Shown here piece after piece: positions 10,841 through 19,966 of a stretch of DNA of 64,000 nucleotides. Below the pieces are notes generated by a model. That model searched no databases. It was given only the letters and a program-made list of their open reading frames with translations, and was not told where the DNA came from. Every line of letters starts with the position of its first letter. Position 1 is the stretch's first letter. Position numbers and translations under genes: made by a program. This stretch comes from Streptomyces goshikiensis (GTDB lineage Bacteria; Actinomycetota; Actinomycetes; Streptomycetales; Streptomycetaceae). The stretch is from assembly GCF_014650555.1 (NCBI RefSeq), contig NZ_BMVE01000001.1, forward strand, positions 1-64,000, read 5' to 3'.

Positions 10841-12346
10841 TCAGCTGGTGAGGGAGCGGGCCCGGGAGTAGACGTCGAGCACGGCCAGGGCCAGCGGGAC
10901 CAGGCTGAGCAGTACCGCGGCCTCGGTGAGGTCGAGGAGCCGTCCCCAGAAGGGTGACAGGCCCTTGCGGGGGATGACAAGCGCAATTCCGGCGAGCAGG
11001 GCCGCGCCGGCGGCGACGGCGGCGGAGAGCCAGATCGTACGGAGGTCCATGCCGCCGCGGTCGTGGTAGCGGACGAGGTCGAGGACCAGGTCGGCCGGCG
11101 GGTGCAGCGACAGGCCGAGGATCAGCAGCCCGACGGCGGCGAGGCCCGCGACCAGGGTGCACACCACCTGCGAGGTGTAGCGGAAGAGCCGGGCGCGCAG
11201 CAGCATCGCCAGGCCGGTGGCGAGGGCGAGGAGGCGGCCCCAGGTGTTGTCGGAGAAGCCGAGGACGGCGGCGGAGCCGACGGCGACCGCGGCGCAGCCG
11301 CCGACGAGACCGAGAAGCATCTCGTGGCCGCGGCGGGCCTGGGCGGCTATCTGCTCGGCGTCCAGGGGGGCGCCGGGGTCGCGCTGCTCGGAGCCGGCGG
11401 CCTCGCCGTACGGCTCGGTCTCGTACCGGTCCGGGGTCTCGTAGTCCTCTACGGAGCTCCGCGGGGCGGCGTACCCGATGGGCAGCCGGGCGAAGCGGGC
11501 GGAGAGGCCGGGGAGGAAGGCGACGAGCCCGATGGCGGCGGGTGCGCAGACGGCGGCGGTGGCGGTCGCGGAGGCGCCGGTGGCGATGGCCGTGAAGGTG
11601 GCGAGGGTGCCGGTGGCGCCGAGGAAGGTGGTGGCCACGAAGGGGGCGTCGCCGCTGGGGGTGAGCGCGACCAGGGTGACGGAGGCGACGAGGACGCAGA
11701 CGCAGCCGAGCAGGAACTGCAGGCGGCCCGGTCCCTCCCCGGCGGCGGGGGCGACGATGCCGGCGCCGGCGATCAGCAGGTGCGGCAGCGCGCCGAGGCC
11801 GAGGGCGACGGCGGAGCCCCGGTCGCGGTAGACGCGGGCCCGCACTCCGGCGGCGGCGGTGAGCAGGACGCCGACGGCTCCGGCGATGACGCCGGGCAGG
11901 CCGTGCATGTCGTGCCGGACGGGGTCGGCGTACCAGAGGACGAAGCCGAGCAGGACGAGCAGAACGGCGGCGCCGGCCAGGCCCGCGCCGCGCAGCATGT
12001 CGTCGCTCCAGCGGTGCCGGTCGCGGACGACGGCGGAGGCGACGGCGTCGGAGACGTCGTCGAAGACGGCGGGGGGCAGGGACTCGGCGAAGGGGCGCAG
12101 GCTGAGCACCTCGCCGTCGAGGACCTGCTGGGCGGCGAGGCTGCGGGCGCCGTCGAGGACGGTGCCGGAGCGGCGGACCAGGTGGAAGCCGGTCGGGGCG
12201 CCGACGGGCTGGGTCTGGCCGGTGAGGCGCAGCAGCTCGGGGTAGACGTCGGCGACGGCTATGTCCTCGGGGAGGGCGACGTCGATCCGGCTGTCGGGTG
12301 CCACGACGGTGACCCTGCAGAAGCCCGTCGCCTCGGCCGTACTCAC
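10841..12346 (-). CDS. eccD: Type VII secretion integral membrane protein EccD
   Basis: EccD forms the multi-pass membrane vestibule of the ESX/type VII secretion channel. The N-terminal roughly 85 residues resemble the YukD ubiquitin-like domain ([28 protein letters not shown] in the first 40). The rest alternates hydrophobic segments, about 11 helices, with a charged cytoplasmic loop ([20 protein letters not shown]) in the middle. I choose GTG 12346 (501 aa) because AGGGGGG lies 8 nt upstream. An upstream in-frame start at 12424 adds a segment without similarity. It is divergent from eccC, with which it shares the promoter region. Confidence 0.92.
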   Translation of the reverse strand: MSTAEATGFCRVTVVAPDSRIDVALPEDIAVADVYPELLRLTGQTQPVGAPTGFHLVRRSGTVLDGARSLAAQQVLDGEVLSLRPFAESLPPAVFDDVSDAVASAVVRDRHRWSDDMLRGAGLAGAAVLLVLLGFVLWYADPVRHDMHGLPGVIAGAVGVLLTAAAGVRARVYRDRGSAVALGLGALPHLLIAGAGIVAPAAGEGPGRLQFLLGCVCVLVASVTLVALTPSGDAPFVATTFLGATGTLATFTAIATGASATATAAVCAPAAIGLVAFLPGLSARFARLPIGYAAPRSSVEDYETPDRYETEPYGEAAGSEQRDPGAPLDAEQIAAQARRGHEMLLGLVGGCAAVAVGSAAVLGFSDNTWGRLLALATGLAMLLRARLFRYTSQVVCTLVAGLAAVGLLILGLSLHPPADLVLDLVRYHDRGGMDLRTIWLSAAVAAGAALLAGIALVIPRKGLSPFWGRLLDLTEAAVLLSLVPLALAVLDVYSRARSLTS

Positions 12347-12436
12347 CTGTGTGACCCCCCTGGTTGGCGATGTCTCCGCCCGGCCTGACGAGGTGTCGGC
12401 GGCGTCGGATTCGCGGATGCGCATGCTGCGCGCGCC

Positions 12437-12468
12437 ACCCTACCGGGAGTATGCGTGACTGTCGGCAA
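12437..12468 (-). promoter_or_regulatory. Candidate eccD promoter
   Basis: On the minus strand, TTGCCG is followed after 20 nt by TAGGGT. The -10 box is a good Streptomyces match, but the spacing is longer than the usual 17-18 nt. A start site near 12430 would give a leader of about 85 nt before the GTG at 12346. Confidence 0.35.
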
Positions 12469-12469
12469 G

Positions 12470-12475
12470 TAGGAT
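12470..12475 (+). promoter_or_regulatory. Candidate eccC -10 box
   Basis: TAGGAT sits about 90 nt upstream of the eccC start codon, adjacent to the divergent eccD promoter candidate. No convincing -35 is seen 17-18 nt upstream, so activator help or another sigma factor is possible. Confidence 0.3.
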
Positions 12476-12565
12476 CACCGGCGCGGGAAGGAGACCCCCT
12501 CCCCGCCCGGGACTTGGGGGCGCCGGTTGCGACGTCCCGTCCGTTTTCGAGGGATTGATGCTCCG

Positions 12566-15500
12566 GTGAGCCAGATCGTCGTCAAACGCCCGCCGCGGGC
12601 CCTGCCGCCCGAAGTCCCTTCGGAGGAGCTGCGGCTGGAGGGGCCGCCGGAACTGCCGCGGGGGCAGCAGGAGGGCATGCTGATGCAGCTCCTGCCGATG
12701 CTCGGCATGGGTTCGTCGGTGGTGTTCTTCTTCATGCCGGGTGCGGCGCCCTTCATGCGCATCATGGGTGTGCTGATGCTGGCGTCCACGGTGGGAATGG
12801 TGATCGCGCAGCTGGTGCGCTTCCGGCGCGGTACGCAGGGGCAAATGGCCGATGTGCGCCGGGACTACCTCAAGTACCTCGCGCAGACGCGCCGTCAGGT
12901 ACGGCGGACCGCGCGGGCGCAGCGTGACGCCCAGCTGTATCTGCACCCGGCCCCGGAGCAGTTGTGGTCGGTGGTGGCCGAGGGTTCGCGGCTGTGGGAG
13001 CGGCGCGTCGGCGACGGCGACTTCGGGCAGGCCCGGCTGGGGCTGGGCGCGCAGCGGCTGGCGACCGCGCTGGTGGCTCCGGACACGGCGCCGGTGGACG
13101 AGCTGGAGCCGCTGACGGCGGGCGCGATGCAGCGCTTCCTGAAGGTGCACTCCTCGCTGGACGGGCTGCCGATGGCGGTGTCGATCCGGGCGTTCTACCA
13201 CGTGACGGTGTCCGGGGAGGCGGAGTCGGCGCGCGGGACGGCGCGGGCGCTGGTGGCGCAGCTGGCGACGCTGCACTCCCCCGAGGACCTGATGGTGGCC
13301 GTGGTGGCGGCGCCGGGTGCGGTGCCTTCGTGGGACTGGACGAAGTGGCTGCCGCACACGCAGCTGCCGGGTCAGGTCGACGGGGCGGGTACGAAGCGGC
13401 TGTTCGGCGACGACCTGGCTGAGCTGGAGGGGCTGCTGGGCTCCCGGCTGGAGGGCCGGCCGCGGTTCAGCCGCGAGGTGTCGCCGGTGCTGGACCAGCC
13501 GCACCTGGTGGTGGTGCTCGACGGCGGGATGGTGCCGCCGGACTCGGTGTTCGCGGCGGCCGAGGGGCTGCAGGGCGTGACCATGGTCGAGGTGGTCGCG
13601 GGCGAGCTCGACGAGCCGCGCGGCGGGCTGTCGGTCGTGGTGCGGCCGGGCCGGCTGCGGCTGGAGTCGGGCGGCGGCGTGGCGTACGAGGGGGTGCCGG
13701 ACACCCTGTCGCTGCCGGCGGCGGAGGCGCTCGCGCGGCAGCTGGCGCCGCTGCGTACGGGCGGTGGGGACGACGACGAGCCGCTGCTGGCCAACCTGGA
13801 CTTCACGGACCTGCTGAACCTGGGCGACGCGGCGCAGGTCGACGTGGCGCGGACCTGGCGGCCGCGGTCGGCCGGTGAGCGGCTGCGCGTGCCGATCGGG
13901 GTCGGCGAGGGCGGCGCCCCGGTGATGCTGGACCTCAAGGAGGCCGCGCAGGAGGGCATGGGCCCGCACGGTCTGTGCGTGGGCGCGACGGGTTCGGGCA
14001 AGTCGGAGCTGCTGCGCACGCTGGTGCTGGGTCTGGCGGTCACGCACACCTCGGAGACGCTGAACTTCGTCCTCGCGGACTTCAAGGGTGGTGCGACCTT
14101 CACCGGTATGGGGCAGATGCCGCACGTCGCGGCGGTCATCACCAACCTGGCGGACGACCTGACGCTCGTGGACCGCATGGGCGACTCGATCCGCGGTGAG
14201 CTCCAGCGCCGGCAGGAGCTGCTGCGGTCGGCGGGCAACTACGCGAACATCCACGACTACGAGAAGGCGCGCGCGGCGGGTGCCCCGCTGGAGCCGCTGG
14301 CCTCGCTGGTGCTGGTCATCGACGAGTTCTCGGAGCTGCTGACCGCGAAGCCGGACTTCATCGACATGTTCATCCAGATCGGCCGCATCGGCCGCTCGCT
14401 GGGCGTGCACCTGCTGCTGGCCTCGCAGCGCCTGGAGGAGGGCAAGCTGCGCGGGCTGGACACGTACCTGTCGTACCGGATCGGCCTGCGGACCTTCTCG
14501 GCGGCGGAGTCGAGGACCGCGATCGGCGTGCCGGACGCGTACCACCTGCCGTCGGTGCCGGGTTCGGGCTACCTGAAGTTCGGCACGGACGAGATGACGC
14601 GCTTCAAGGCGGCGTACGTGTCGGGTACCTACCGTTCGGGCGGGCCGGACCTGTCGGTCGGGCTGTTCCCGGTGGAGCGGCGGCCGGCGCTGTTCACGGC
14701 GGCTCCGGTGCCGGTGGCGTACGCGGCTCCGGACCCGGCGTACCTGGCCGCGCAGACGGAGCGGGAGGACGAGGCGCTGGCGGACACGGTGCTGGACGTG
14801 ATCGTGGGCCGGCTGGAGGGGCAGGGGGTGCCCGCGCACCAGGTGTGGCTGCCGCCGCTGGACCGGGCGCCGTCGCTGGACCAGCTGCTGCCGGCGCTGG
14901 CGCCGAGCGAGGCGCGGGGCCTGCACGCGCAGGGGTACACGCGGCCCGGCGGGCTCGTCGTACCGCTCGGCCTGATCGACAAGCCGTTCGAGCAGCGGCG
15001 CGAGGTGCTGTACCGGGACTTCTCGGGTGCGGCGGGCCACATGATCGTGGTCGGCGGTCCGCAGTCGGGCAAGTCGACGCTGATGCGGACGCTGATCTCC
15101 TCGTTCGCGCTCACGCACACCCCGCGCGAGGTGCAGTTCTACGGGCTGGACTTCGGCGGTGGCAGCCTGTCGGCGGTGTCGGAGCTGCCGCACGTCGGCG
15201 GGATCGCCTCGCGCCTGGACCCGGAGCGGGTGCGCCGTACCGTCGCGGAGGTGGGGGGCATCCTCAACCGGCGCGAGGAGTTCTTCCGCGCCCACGGCAT
15301 CGACTCCATCGGCACGTACCGGCGCCGGCGCGCGGCGGGCGACCTGCCGGGCGAGGCGTGGGGCGACGTGTTCCTGGTGGTGGACGGCTGGGGCACCTTC
15401 CGCAACGAGTACGACGGCCTGGAGCAGGTGGTCACCGACATCGCGTCCCGGGGTCTGGGCTACGGCATCCACGTGGTGATCACCGCGGCCCGGTACATGG

Positions 15501-16519
15501 AGGTGCGGGCCGCGCTCAAGGACCAGATGCTGAGCCGGCTGGAGCTGCGGCTCGGTGACGTCATGGACTCCGAGTTCGACCGGAAGGTCGCGGCGAACGT
15601 GCCGACGGGGATGCCGGGGCGCGGTCAGGTGCCGGAGAAGCTGCACTTCCTGGCCGCGCAGCCGCGGATCGACGGCGAGCACGACCCGGAGGACCTCTCG
15701 CAGGCGACGGCCGCATTCGTGTCGGCGGTCAAGCAGCACTGGTCGGGCGCCGCGGCTCCGGGCGTACGGCTGCTGCCGCGGCTGCTGCACGCGGACCAGC
15801 TGCCCAAGGGCGGGGAGCACCCCGGCGCCGGGCTGTCGATCGGCATCGACGAGACGGCGCTGGAGCCGGTGTTCATCGACTTCGACACCGATCCGTTCCT
15901 GCTCGTCTTCGGTGAGAGCGAGTCCGGCAAGACGAACCTGCTGCGGCTGATCGCGCAGCGGATCGCGGAGCGGTACACCCCGGACCAGGCGAAGCTCGTC
16001 GTGGGCGACTACCGGCGCGGTCTGCTGGGGGCGCTGCCGGAGGAGCACCTGCTGGAGTACGCGCCGATGGCGGGCTCCCTGCAGATGCACATGGAGGCGC
16101 TGGCCGGGGTGTTCGCGCGGCGGCAGCCGCCGACGGACGTCACCCCGCAGCAGCTGCGCGACCGCAGCTGGTGGACGGGCCCGGACGTGTTCATCGTCAT
16201 CGACGACTACGACCTGGTGGCCACGAGCCAGGGCAATCCGCTGAACCCCCTGGTGGAGTTCCTGCCGTTCGCCCGGGACACCGGGGTCCGCTTCATCATC
16301 GCGCGCAACTCGGCGGGCGCCTCGCGCTCGATGTACGAGCCGTTCATCCAGCGGATCAAGGAGCTGGGCGCGCAGGGCCTGTTGCTGTCGGGCGATCCTT
16401 CCGAGGGCGAGCTGGTCGGCAACGTCCGGCCGCGGCCGATGCCGCCGGGCCGGGGCTACTTCGCCTCGCGCAGGCGCGGTACCCCGCTGGTGCAGCTGGG
16501 CCGGATGCCCGGCATGTGA
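12566..16519 (+). CDS. eccC: Type VII secretion ATPase EccC (FtsK/SpoIIIE family)
   Basis: EccC is the motor of ESX secretion. It recognises the C-terminal signal of WXG100 substrates and drives export. The protein has 1317 aa: two membrane segments (about residues 38-56 and 65-84), then three FtsK-type ATPase domains. The Walker A motifs are GATGSGKS (473-480), GGPQSGKS (830-837) and GESESGKT (1116-1123). Acidic Walker B strands follow: [20 protein letters not shown] and [10 protein letters not shown]. All domains are fused in one chain, unlike the split EccCa/EccCb of mycobacterial ESX-1. The start is GTG 12566; a GAGGGA lies 12 nt upstream. It is divergent from eccD. Confidence 0.96.
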   Translation: MSQIVVKRPPRALPPEVPSEELRLEGPPELPRGQQEGMLMQLLPMLGMGSSVVFFFMPGAAPFMRIMGVLMLASTVGMVIAQLVRFRRGTQGQMADVRRDYLKYLAQTRRQVRRTARAQRDAQLYLHPAPEQLWSVVAEGSRLWERRVGDGDFGQARLGLGAQRLATALVAPDTAPVDELEPLTAGAMQRFLKVHSSLDGLPMAVSIRAFYHVTVSGEAESARGTARALVAQLATLHSPEDLMVAVVAAPGAVPSWDWTKWLPHTQLPGQVDGAGTKRLFGDDLAELEGLLGSRLEGRPRFSREVSPVLDQPHLVVVLDGGMVPPDSVFAAAEGLQGVTMVEVVAGELDEPRGGLSVVVRPGRLRLESGGGVAYEGVPDTLSLPAAEALARQLAPLRTGGGDDDEPLLANLDFTDLLNLGDAAQVDVARTWRPRSAGERLRVPIGVGEGGAPVMLDLKEAAQEGMGPHGLCVGATGSGKSELLRTLVLGLAVTHTSETLNFVLADFKGGATFTGMGQMPHVAAVITNLADDLTLVDRMGDSIRGELQRRQELLRSAGNYANIHDYEKARAAGAPLEPLASLVLVIDEFSELLTAKPDFIDMFIQIGRIGRSLGVHLLLASQRLEEGKLRGLDTYLSYRIGLRTFSAAESRTAIGVPDAYHLPSVPGSGYLKFGTDEMTRFKAAYVSGTYRSGGPDLSVGLFPVERRPALFTAAPVPVAYAAPDPAYLAAQTEREDEALADTVLDVIVGRLEGQGVPAHQVWLPPLDRAPSLDQLLPALAPSEARGLHAQGYTRPGGLVVPLGLIDKPFEQRREVLYRDFSGAAGHMIVVGGPQSGKSTLMRTLISSFALTHTPREVQFYGLDFGGGSLSAVSELPHVGGIASRLDPERVRRTVAEVGGILNRREEFFRAHGIDSIGTYRRRRAAGDLPGEAWGDVFLVVDGWGTFRNEYDGLEQVVTDIASRGLGYGIHVVITAARYMEVRAALKDQMLSRLELRLGDVMDSEFDRKVAANVPTGMPGRGQVPEKLHFLAAQPRIDGEHDPEDLSQATAAFVSAVKQHWSGAAAPGVRLLPRLLHADQLPKGGEHPGAGLSIGIDETALEPVFIDFDTDPFLLVFGESESGKTNLLRLIAQRIAERYTPDQAKLVVGDYRRGLLGALPEEHLLEYAPMAGSLQMHMEALAGVFARRQPPTDVTPQQLRDRSWWTGPDVFIVIDDYDLVATSQGNPLNPLVEFLPFARDTGVRFIIARNSAGASRSMYEPFIQRIKELGAQGLLLSGDPSEGELVGNVRPRPMPPGRGYFASRRRGTPLVQLGRMPGM

Positions 16520-16538
16520 TCCGGCAGGTGTTCTCCAC

Positions 16539-16574
16539 CCGCGGGCCCGGAACCTCTCCGGGCCCGCGGTCTTT
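16539..16574 (+). terminator. Terminator after eccC
   Basis: A 13-bp perfect inverted repeat (CCGCGGGCCCGGA / TCCGGGCCCGCGG) with a 5-nt loop is followed by TCTTTC, 20 nt past the eccC stop codon. The lipoprotein gene that follows may depend on readthrough or on its own promoter. Confidence 0.7.
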
Positions 16575-16654
16575 CGGGCGCGGTCCCGGGGCCCGGTCTT
16601 CGGGTCCGGTCTCCCCGGGCGCGGTCCCGTCCTTCGAGAAAGGCGTGAACTTCG

Positions 16655-17317
16655 GTGATACGTGTACGTGGCCTCGGGCGCTCCGGGCGCCGGTGTGCGG
16701 CTCCGGTCGCGGCGGCGGCGGTCGCGGCCCTCCTGCTGAGCGGCTGCTCGGGCGGCGGGGACGCGCTCAGCCTCGGCTCGTTGCAGGAGAAGGCGGCGAA
16801 GATCGGCGGGGACGGGGCGGCCGACTGCCCTCTGGCGTACGACCTGGCCGGGGCGGCGAAGACCGCCGGGGTGTCCCTGGCGGCCGGGCCGGGCGACACG
16901 CAGGGCGAGGAGCCCGCCGTGACCGCCGAGGACGGGCGCGAGGCTCCCGAGGGGTCTGCGTGGGCGGCCAACCCGGGAGCGCTGGTGACCTGCACGTTCC
17001 ACCTCGGGCAGGAGGACGTGGAGCTGCACACGGTGGCGACCGAGAAGGTGCAGGCGCTGTCCGTCCTCGCCCCGGTGGCCCAGCGGGCGGCCGGCATCGG
17101 CATAGACGACCTGCGCACGTTCCTGAAGGACGCGGCCGCGGCGAAGAAGGGCGTCCCGGTCGTGGCCAAGAGCGGGAACGTGGCGGCAGCGCGGCTCGGG
17201 CTCGACGGCTCGGGGGACGCGTCCCTGCTGCTGACCGTCGGGGACTCGGGCAAGAGCGGGCTGGGCGCCGAGCAGGTCGGGGCGCTGGCGAAGGCGCTCG
17301 CCGGCCAGCTCGGCTAG
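16655..17317 (+). CDS. Secreted lipoprotein in the type VII secretion locus
   Basis: This is a 220-aa protein with an N-terminal signal peptide (Arg-rich start, hydrophobic core APVAAAAVAALLL) ending in the lipobox LSGC, with the lipidated Cys at residue 31. The mature part has paired cysteines (ADCPLAYDL and VTCTFHLG) and is otherwise Ala/Gly-rich, somewhat like DUF3558-type actinobacterial lipoproteins. The GTG start at 16655 has GAAAGG about 11 nt upstream. Its place between eccC and the DUF397 gene suggests a periplasmic or cell-surface role with the secretion system, but no activity can be read from it. Confidence 0.75.
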   Translation: MIRVRGLGRSGRRCAAPVAAAAVAALLLSGCSGGGDALSLGSLQEKAAKIGGDGAADCPLAYDLAGAAKTAGVSLAAGPGDTQGEEPAVTAEDGREAPEGSAWAANPGALVTCTFHLGQEDVELHTVATEKVQALSVLAPVAQRAAGIGIDDLRTFLKDAAAAKKGVPVVAKSGNVAAARLGLDGSGDASLLLTVGDSGKSGLGAEQVGALAKALAGQLG

Positions 17318-17434
17318 GCCCCGGTCGGCCCGGCCGGGGGAAACCCTCCCCCGGCGGGCCCGCAGCACCGATAATCGGCAGCGAAGACCTCAGCAGCACC
17401 GGCACCACCGAGGGAACCGAGGGAAAGGCCGCAC

Positions 17435-17668
17435 ATGGGCACCCAGCAGGAGAAGGACGAGCTGTACGCGCTCGACATCAGCGGCGTGGAGTGGGAAGGG
17501 CCGCCCGGGACCAGCCCGAGCGAGGAACGGGTCGAGATCGCGAAGCTGCCCGGCGGCGCCGTGGCCATGCGGTCCTCCCTGGACCCCGACACCGTGCTGC
17601 GTTACACGGCCGCCGAGTGGGAGGCGTTCGTGCTCGGTGCCAGGGACGGCGAGTTCGACCTGACGTAG
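17435..17668 (+). CDS. DUF397 domain protein
   Basis: This 77-aa protein matches the DUF397 pattern: a W followed by an ERVEIAKLPGGAVAMRSS segment, then DPDTVLRYTAAEWEAFVLGARDGEFD at the C-terminus. Such proteins are very numerous in Streptomyces and are usually encoded next to a helix-turn-helix regulator (the BldB/WhiJ-type pairs). Here no partner regulator is adjacent. The ATG at 17435 has AAAGG 6 nt upstream. It is the last plus-strand gene before convergent esxA and ends at the terminator at 17717-17752. Confidence 0.85.
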   Translation: MGTQQEKDELYALDISGVEWEGPPGTSPSEERVEIAKLPGGAVAMRSSLDPDTVLRYTAAEWEAFVLGARDGEFDLT

Positions 17669-17681
17669 CAGGCAGGCAGGC

Positions 17682-17704
17682 CGGTCGGTCGGTCGGTCGG
17701 TCGG
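17682..17704. repeat. CGGT tetranucleotide tandem repeat
   Basis: About five and a half copies of CGGT lie just past the DUF397 stop codon, flanked by GCAGGC and its complement GCCTGC. It is probably a simple slippage repeat. Confidence 0.8.
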
Positions 17705-17716
17705 CCTGCTGAACGC

Positions 17717-17752
17717 CGAAGGGGCGCGCCCGGGTTCGGGCGCGCCCCTTCG
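17717..17752. terminator. Bidirectional terminator between the DUF397 gene and esxA
   Basis: A 15-bp perfect inverted repeat (CGAAGGGGCGCGCCC / GGGCGCGCCCCTTCG) with a 6-nt loop lies between two convergent genes, close to both stop codons. Confidence 0.8.
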
Positions 17753-17778
17753 GTGCGTTCGGGCTCGGTGCTCCGGGC

Positions 17779-18087
17779 TCAGTAGGCCTCGGTGAACAGC
17801 TGCGAGGCCTTGATGTCGGTGGCGCGGTAGCTGCCCTTGCCGTGCTCGATCAGCTTGGCGGTTTCCTCGAGCTTGTCACGCATGTGCTCGGCGCGGCCCT
17901 TGTAGTCCTTCTGGACGCCCACGTACTTCGCGTGCGCCTCACCGTCCCAGGTGTCGGTGACGACGGTGAGCGCGGCGTCCATCTCCGCGAGGTCATCGAC
18001 GATGTTCTTGGAAATCGCGCGGATCCGGTCCGCCATCTGCTGGACGGTTTCGTACCGTACCCGGGTGTGGCCGTCGGAACCAGACAT
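17779..18087 (-). CDS. esxA: WXG100 family secreted protein EsxA
   Basis: This is a 102-aa helical-hairpin protein of the ESAT-6/CFP-10 (WXG100) family, a substrate and partner subunit of type VII secretion. The turn motif WDG is at residues 47-49. The C-terminal export signal YxxxD/E is present as YRATD (87-91), so this is likely the subunit recognised by EccC. No classical signal peptide is present, as expected. The ATG at 18087 has AAGGAG upstream. It lies 45 nt downstream of esxB and should be co-transcribed with it. The A and B names follow remembered Streptomyces usage; only the family is certain. Confidence 0.9.
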   Translation of the reverse strand: MSGSDGHTRVRYETVQQMADRIRAISKNIVDDLAEMDAALTVVTDTWDGEAHAKYVGVQKDYKGRAEHMRDKLEETAKLIEHGKGSYRATDIKASQLFTEAY

Positions 18088-18132
18088 GTTCTTCTCCTTG
18101 GGGCGTGGGGTGACGAGTGTTCGGATCCGGGG

Positions 18133-18495
18133 TCAGACGCCGTTGAGGCCGGAGGTGTTGGCCGGGGGCGCGCCGGCCTGCCCGGTGTCGGAGCCGAGCT
18201 TCCGGAAGGCCTGGAGGACCTCGTCGTCCTGGGCGTTGCTGAGGTTCTTGGTCTGCGCCACGGCGTTGTGCAGGACGCCGAGCAGCGTACGGATCCGGTC
18301 GTGGTCGCTGTTGATCATGATCTGCGCGCTCTTGAACGCGTCGGCGCCGACACCGGTCCAGCCGGCGCTCACCGTCTCGATGATGTCGGCCAGTTCGCGG
18401 GCCTGCTTGCTGACCGCCTCGGCCGTATCGGAAATCCTGGTCTTGGCCTTGACGATGGGATCGTCTGCGAGACCGAAACCGCTGTTGATGCTCAC
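18133..18495 (-). CDS. esxB: WXG100 family secreted protein EsxB
   Basis: This is a 120-aa WXG100 protein, the expected heterodimer partner of the adjacent EsxA. The turn motif WTG is at residues 46-48, between two amphipathic helices. The C-terminus ends in a disordered Gly/Ala/Pro tail without a YxxxD/E signal. The GTG start at 18495 has GAGGAG 6 nt upstream; a longer frame to 18516 has no such site. It is the first gene of the two-gene esxB-esxA unit, expressed from the candidate promoter at 18645-18673. Confidence 0.85.
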   Translation of the reverse strand: MSINSGFGLADDPIVKAKTRISDTAEAVSKQARELADIIETVSAGWTGVGADAFKSAQIMINSDHDRIRTLLGVLHNAVAQTKNLSNAQDDEVLQAFRKLGSDTGQAGAPPANTSGLNGV

Positions 18496-18644
18496 CCGAA
18501 GCTCCTCACTTCTCAATTCGCCGGCGAGACCGGCGGACTGGGTGGCGGAGCGGACGTTCCGGGGCGCGGCAGCGAGCCGCGCGCCTCTGGAATCCCCCTC
18601 CGCTTCACGCCAATCCCCCGATCACAGTCGTGAAGCCTGGCGCC

Positions 18645-18673
18645 ACTCTAGCCACTCCAACCGCCTTGCCCAA
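18645..18673 (-). promoter_or_regulatory. Candidate esxBA promoter
   Basis: TTGGGC, a 17-nt spacer and TAGAGT stand on the minus strand, close to the principal sigma factor consensus. The start site would be near 18638, with a leader of about 140 nt before esxB. The promoter lies just past the mycP stop codon, which suggests that esxBA is expressed separately from eccB-mycP. Confidence 0.5.
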
Positions 18674-18710
18674 CACCGGTTGGCCGGTTCTGTGGATGAA
18701 CCGTGACCGT

Positions 18711-19955
18711 TCACTGCAAACGGTGTCCGCGGCGGCGGGCGTCCCGGATCACGGTCGCCGTACCGGCGATGACCGCGATCAGGACGGCTCCGATCCCGAG
18801 AGCGTACGTACCGAGCCGTTCCTCGCGTTCCTGCGGGGTCTCGGTGAGGTGCATCGCCGCCGGCTGCGGGGCGGCCGCCGGGGGCGGCCCGGGGTCCGGG
18901 ACGGGCTTCCTCGGGGGTTCCCGGTCCTGGGTGACCGCGCGCACCGGGTCGACGACGCCCCAACCGACGTAGTCGTCACGGCCCTTGACGGACCGCTCGG
19001 CGGTGCCCTGGATCTGCCAGACGATCTGCTCCGGCGTCCAGTCCGGGTGCTGGGCGCGCAGCAGGGCGGCGACCCCGGCGACGTACGGCGCGGAGAAGCT
19101 GGTGCCGTTGTCGACGCACTGACCGAAACCCGGGACGGTGGAGACCATGTCGACGCCGGGGGCCGCGACCGCGATGAAGTCGCCGGGCTGGGAGAACGGG
19201 GCCCGCTCGTTGTTGCGGTCCGAGGCGGCGACGGCCAGCACGCCGGGGAAGGCCGCCGGGAAGGTCCTGCGCTTCTCGCCGCTCAGGCCGTCGTTGCCCG
19301 CCGAGGCGACGACGACGACCTTGGCGTCGACGGCCCGCTTGACGGCCTTGGCGAGCTCGGAGTCCTCGCTCAGCGGTACGTCGGTGTCCTGGGAGATGTT
19401 GATGACCTGGGCGCCCTTGGACACCGCGTGGTCGATCGCCTCGCCCAGGGTCTTGGCGTTGCCCTGGCCCTGCCCGTCGTTCTGCCGGATCGGGATGATC
19501 GTGGCCTCGGGGGCCAGGCCGACGAATCCGGTGCCGTCCTGGGGGCGGGCGGCGATCAGTCCGGCCACCTTGGTGCCGTGCCCGACGGTGTCGTTCGTGC
19601 CGTCGCCGCCCTTGGGGTCGACGTAGTCCTTGCCGGCGCCGGTGTCGACGGCGCCGGACAGCTGCGGGTTGGCCCGGTCCACTCCGGTGTCGATGACGGC
19701 GACCCGGACGCTGGCGCCCTTGGCGTCCTTGCCCTTGGACTCGGCCCAGAGCGCGTCGAGCAGGAGCCGCTGGAGGGCCCAGGGACGGTCGGCGATCTGC
19801 TTCTTCATGGGGTACGTGCACTCGCCGGCGCCCGCGAGCCGCAGGGCCGGGGTGGCGGCCGTGCTCGCGGCGGCGGCCGCGACGGGCCCGGACAGGGCGA
19901 GGAGGGCGAGGGCCAGGGAGAGCGCGGGGAGCGCGCGGCGCGCGGGTGTGGACAT
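18711..19955 (-). CDS. mycP: Type VII secretion serine protease (mycosin)
   Basis: This is a membrane-anchored subtilisin-like protease (S8) of the ESX system. A signal peptide covers about residues 1-32. The triad is Asp89 (VAVIDTGVD), His126 (GHGT) and Ser286 (NGTSFSAPYVAG), with Asn221 as the oxyanion residue. Cys46 and Cys280 could pair as in mycobacterial mycosins. A Pro-rich linker leads to a C-terminal membrane helix (about 383-404) and a basic tail. I choose ATG 19955 (414 aa) because AGGGAG lies 6 nt upstream. An ATG at 19970, overlapping the eccB stop codon as ATGA, is the alternative. Either way it is coupled to eccB. Confidence 0.95.
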   Translation of the reverse strand: MSTPARRALPALSLALALLALSGPVAAAAASTAATPALRLAGAGECTYPMKKQIADRPWALQRLLLDALWAESKGKDAKGASVRVAVIDTGVDRANPQLSGAVDTGAGKDYVDPKGGDGTNDTVGHGTKVAGLIAARPQDGTGFVGLAPEATIIPIRQNDGQGQGNAKTLGEAIDHAVSKGAQVINISQDTDVPLSEDSELAKAVKRAVDAKVVVVASAGNDGLSGEKRRTFPAAFPGVLAVAASDRNNERAPFSQPGDFIAVAAPGVDMVSTVPGFGQCVDNGTSFSAPYVAGVAALLRAQHPDWTPEQIVWQIQGTAERSVKGRDDYVGWGVVDPVRAVTQDREPPRKPVPDPGPPPAAAPQPAAMHLTETPQEREERLGTYALGIGAVLIAVIAGTATVIRDARRRGHRLQ

Positions 19956-19966
19956 GGCCGGCTCCC

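Noticed and set aside
12440..17368. A 1642-codon open frame antisense to eccC
   Set aside because: It is a high-GC artefact: an Arg/His/Gln-rich translation with no domain, while eccC on the plus strand has three intact ATPase domains.
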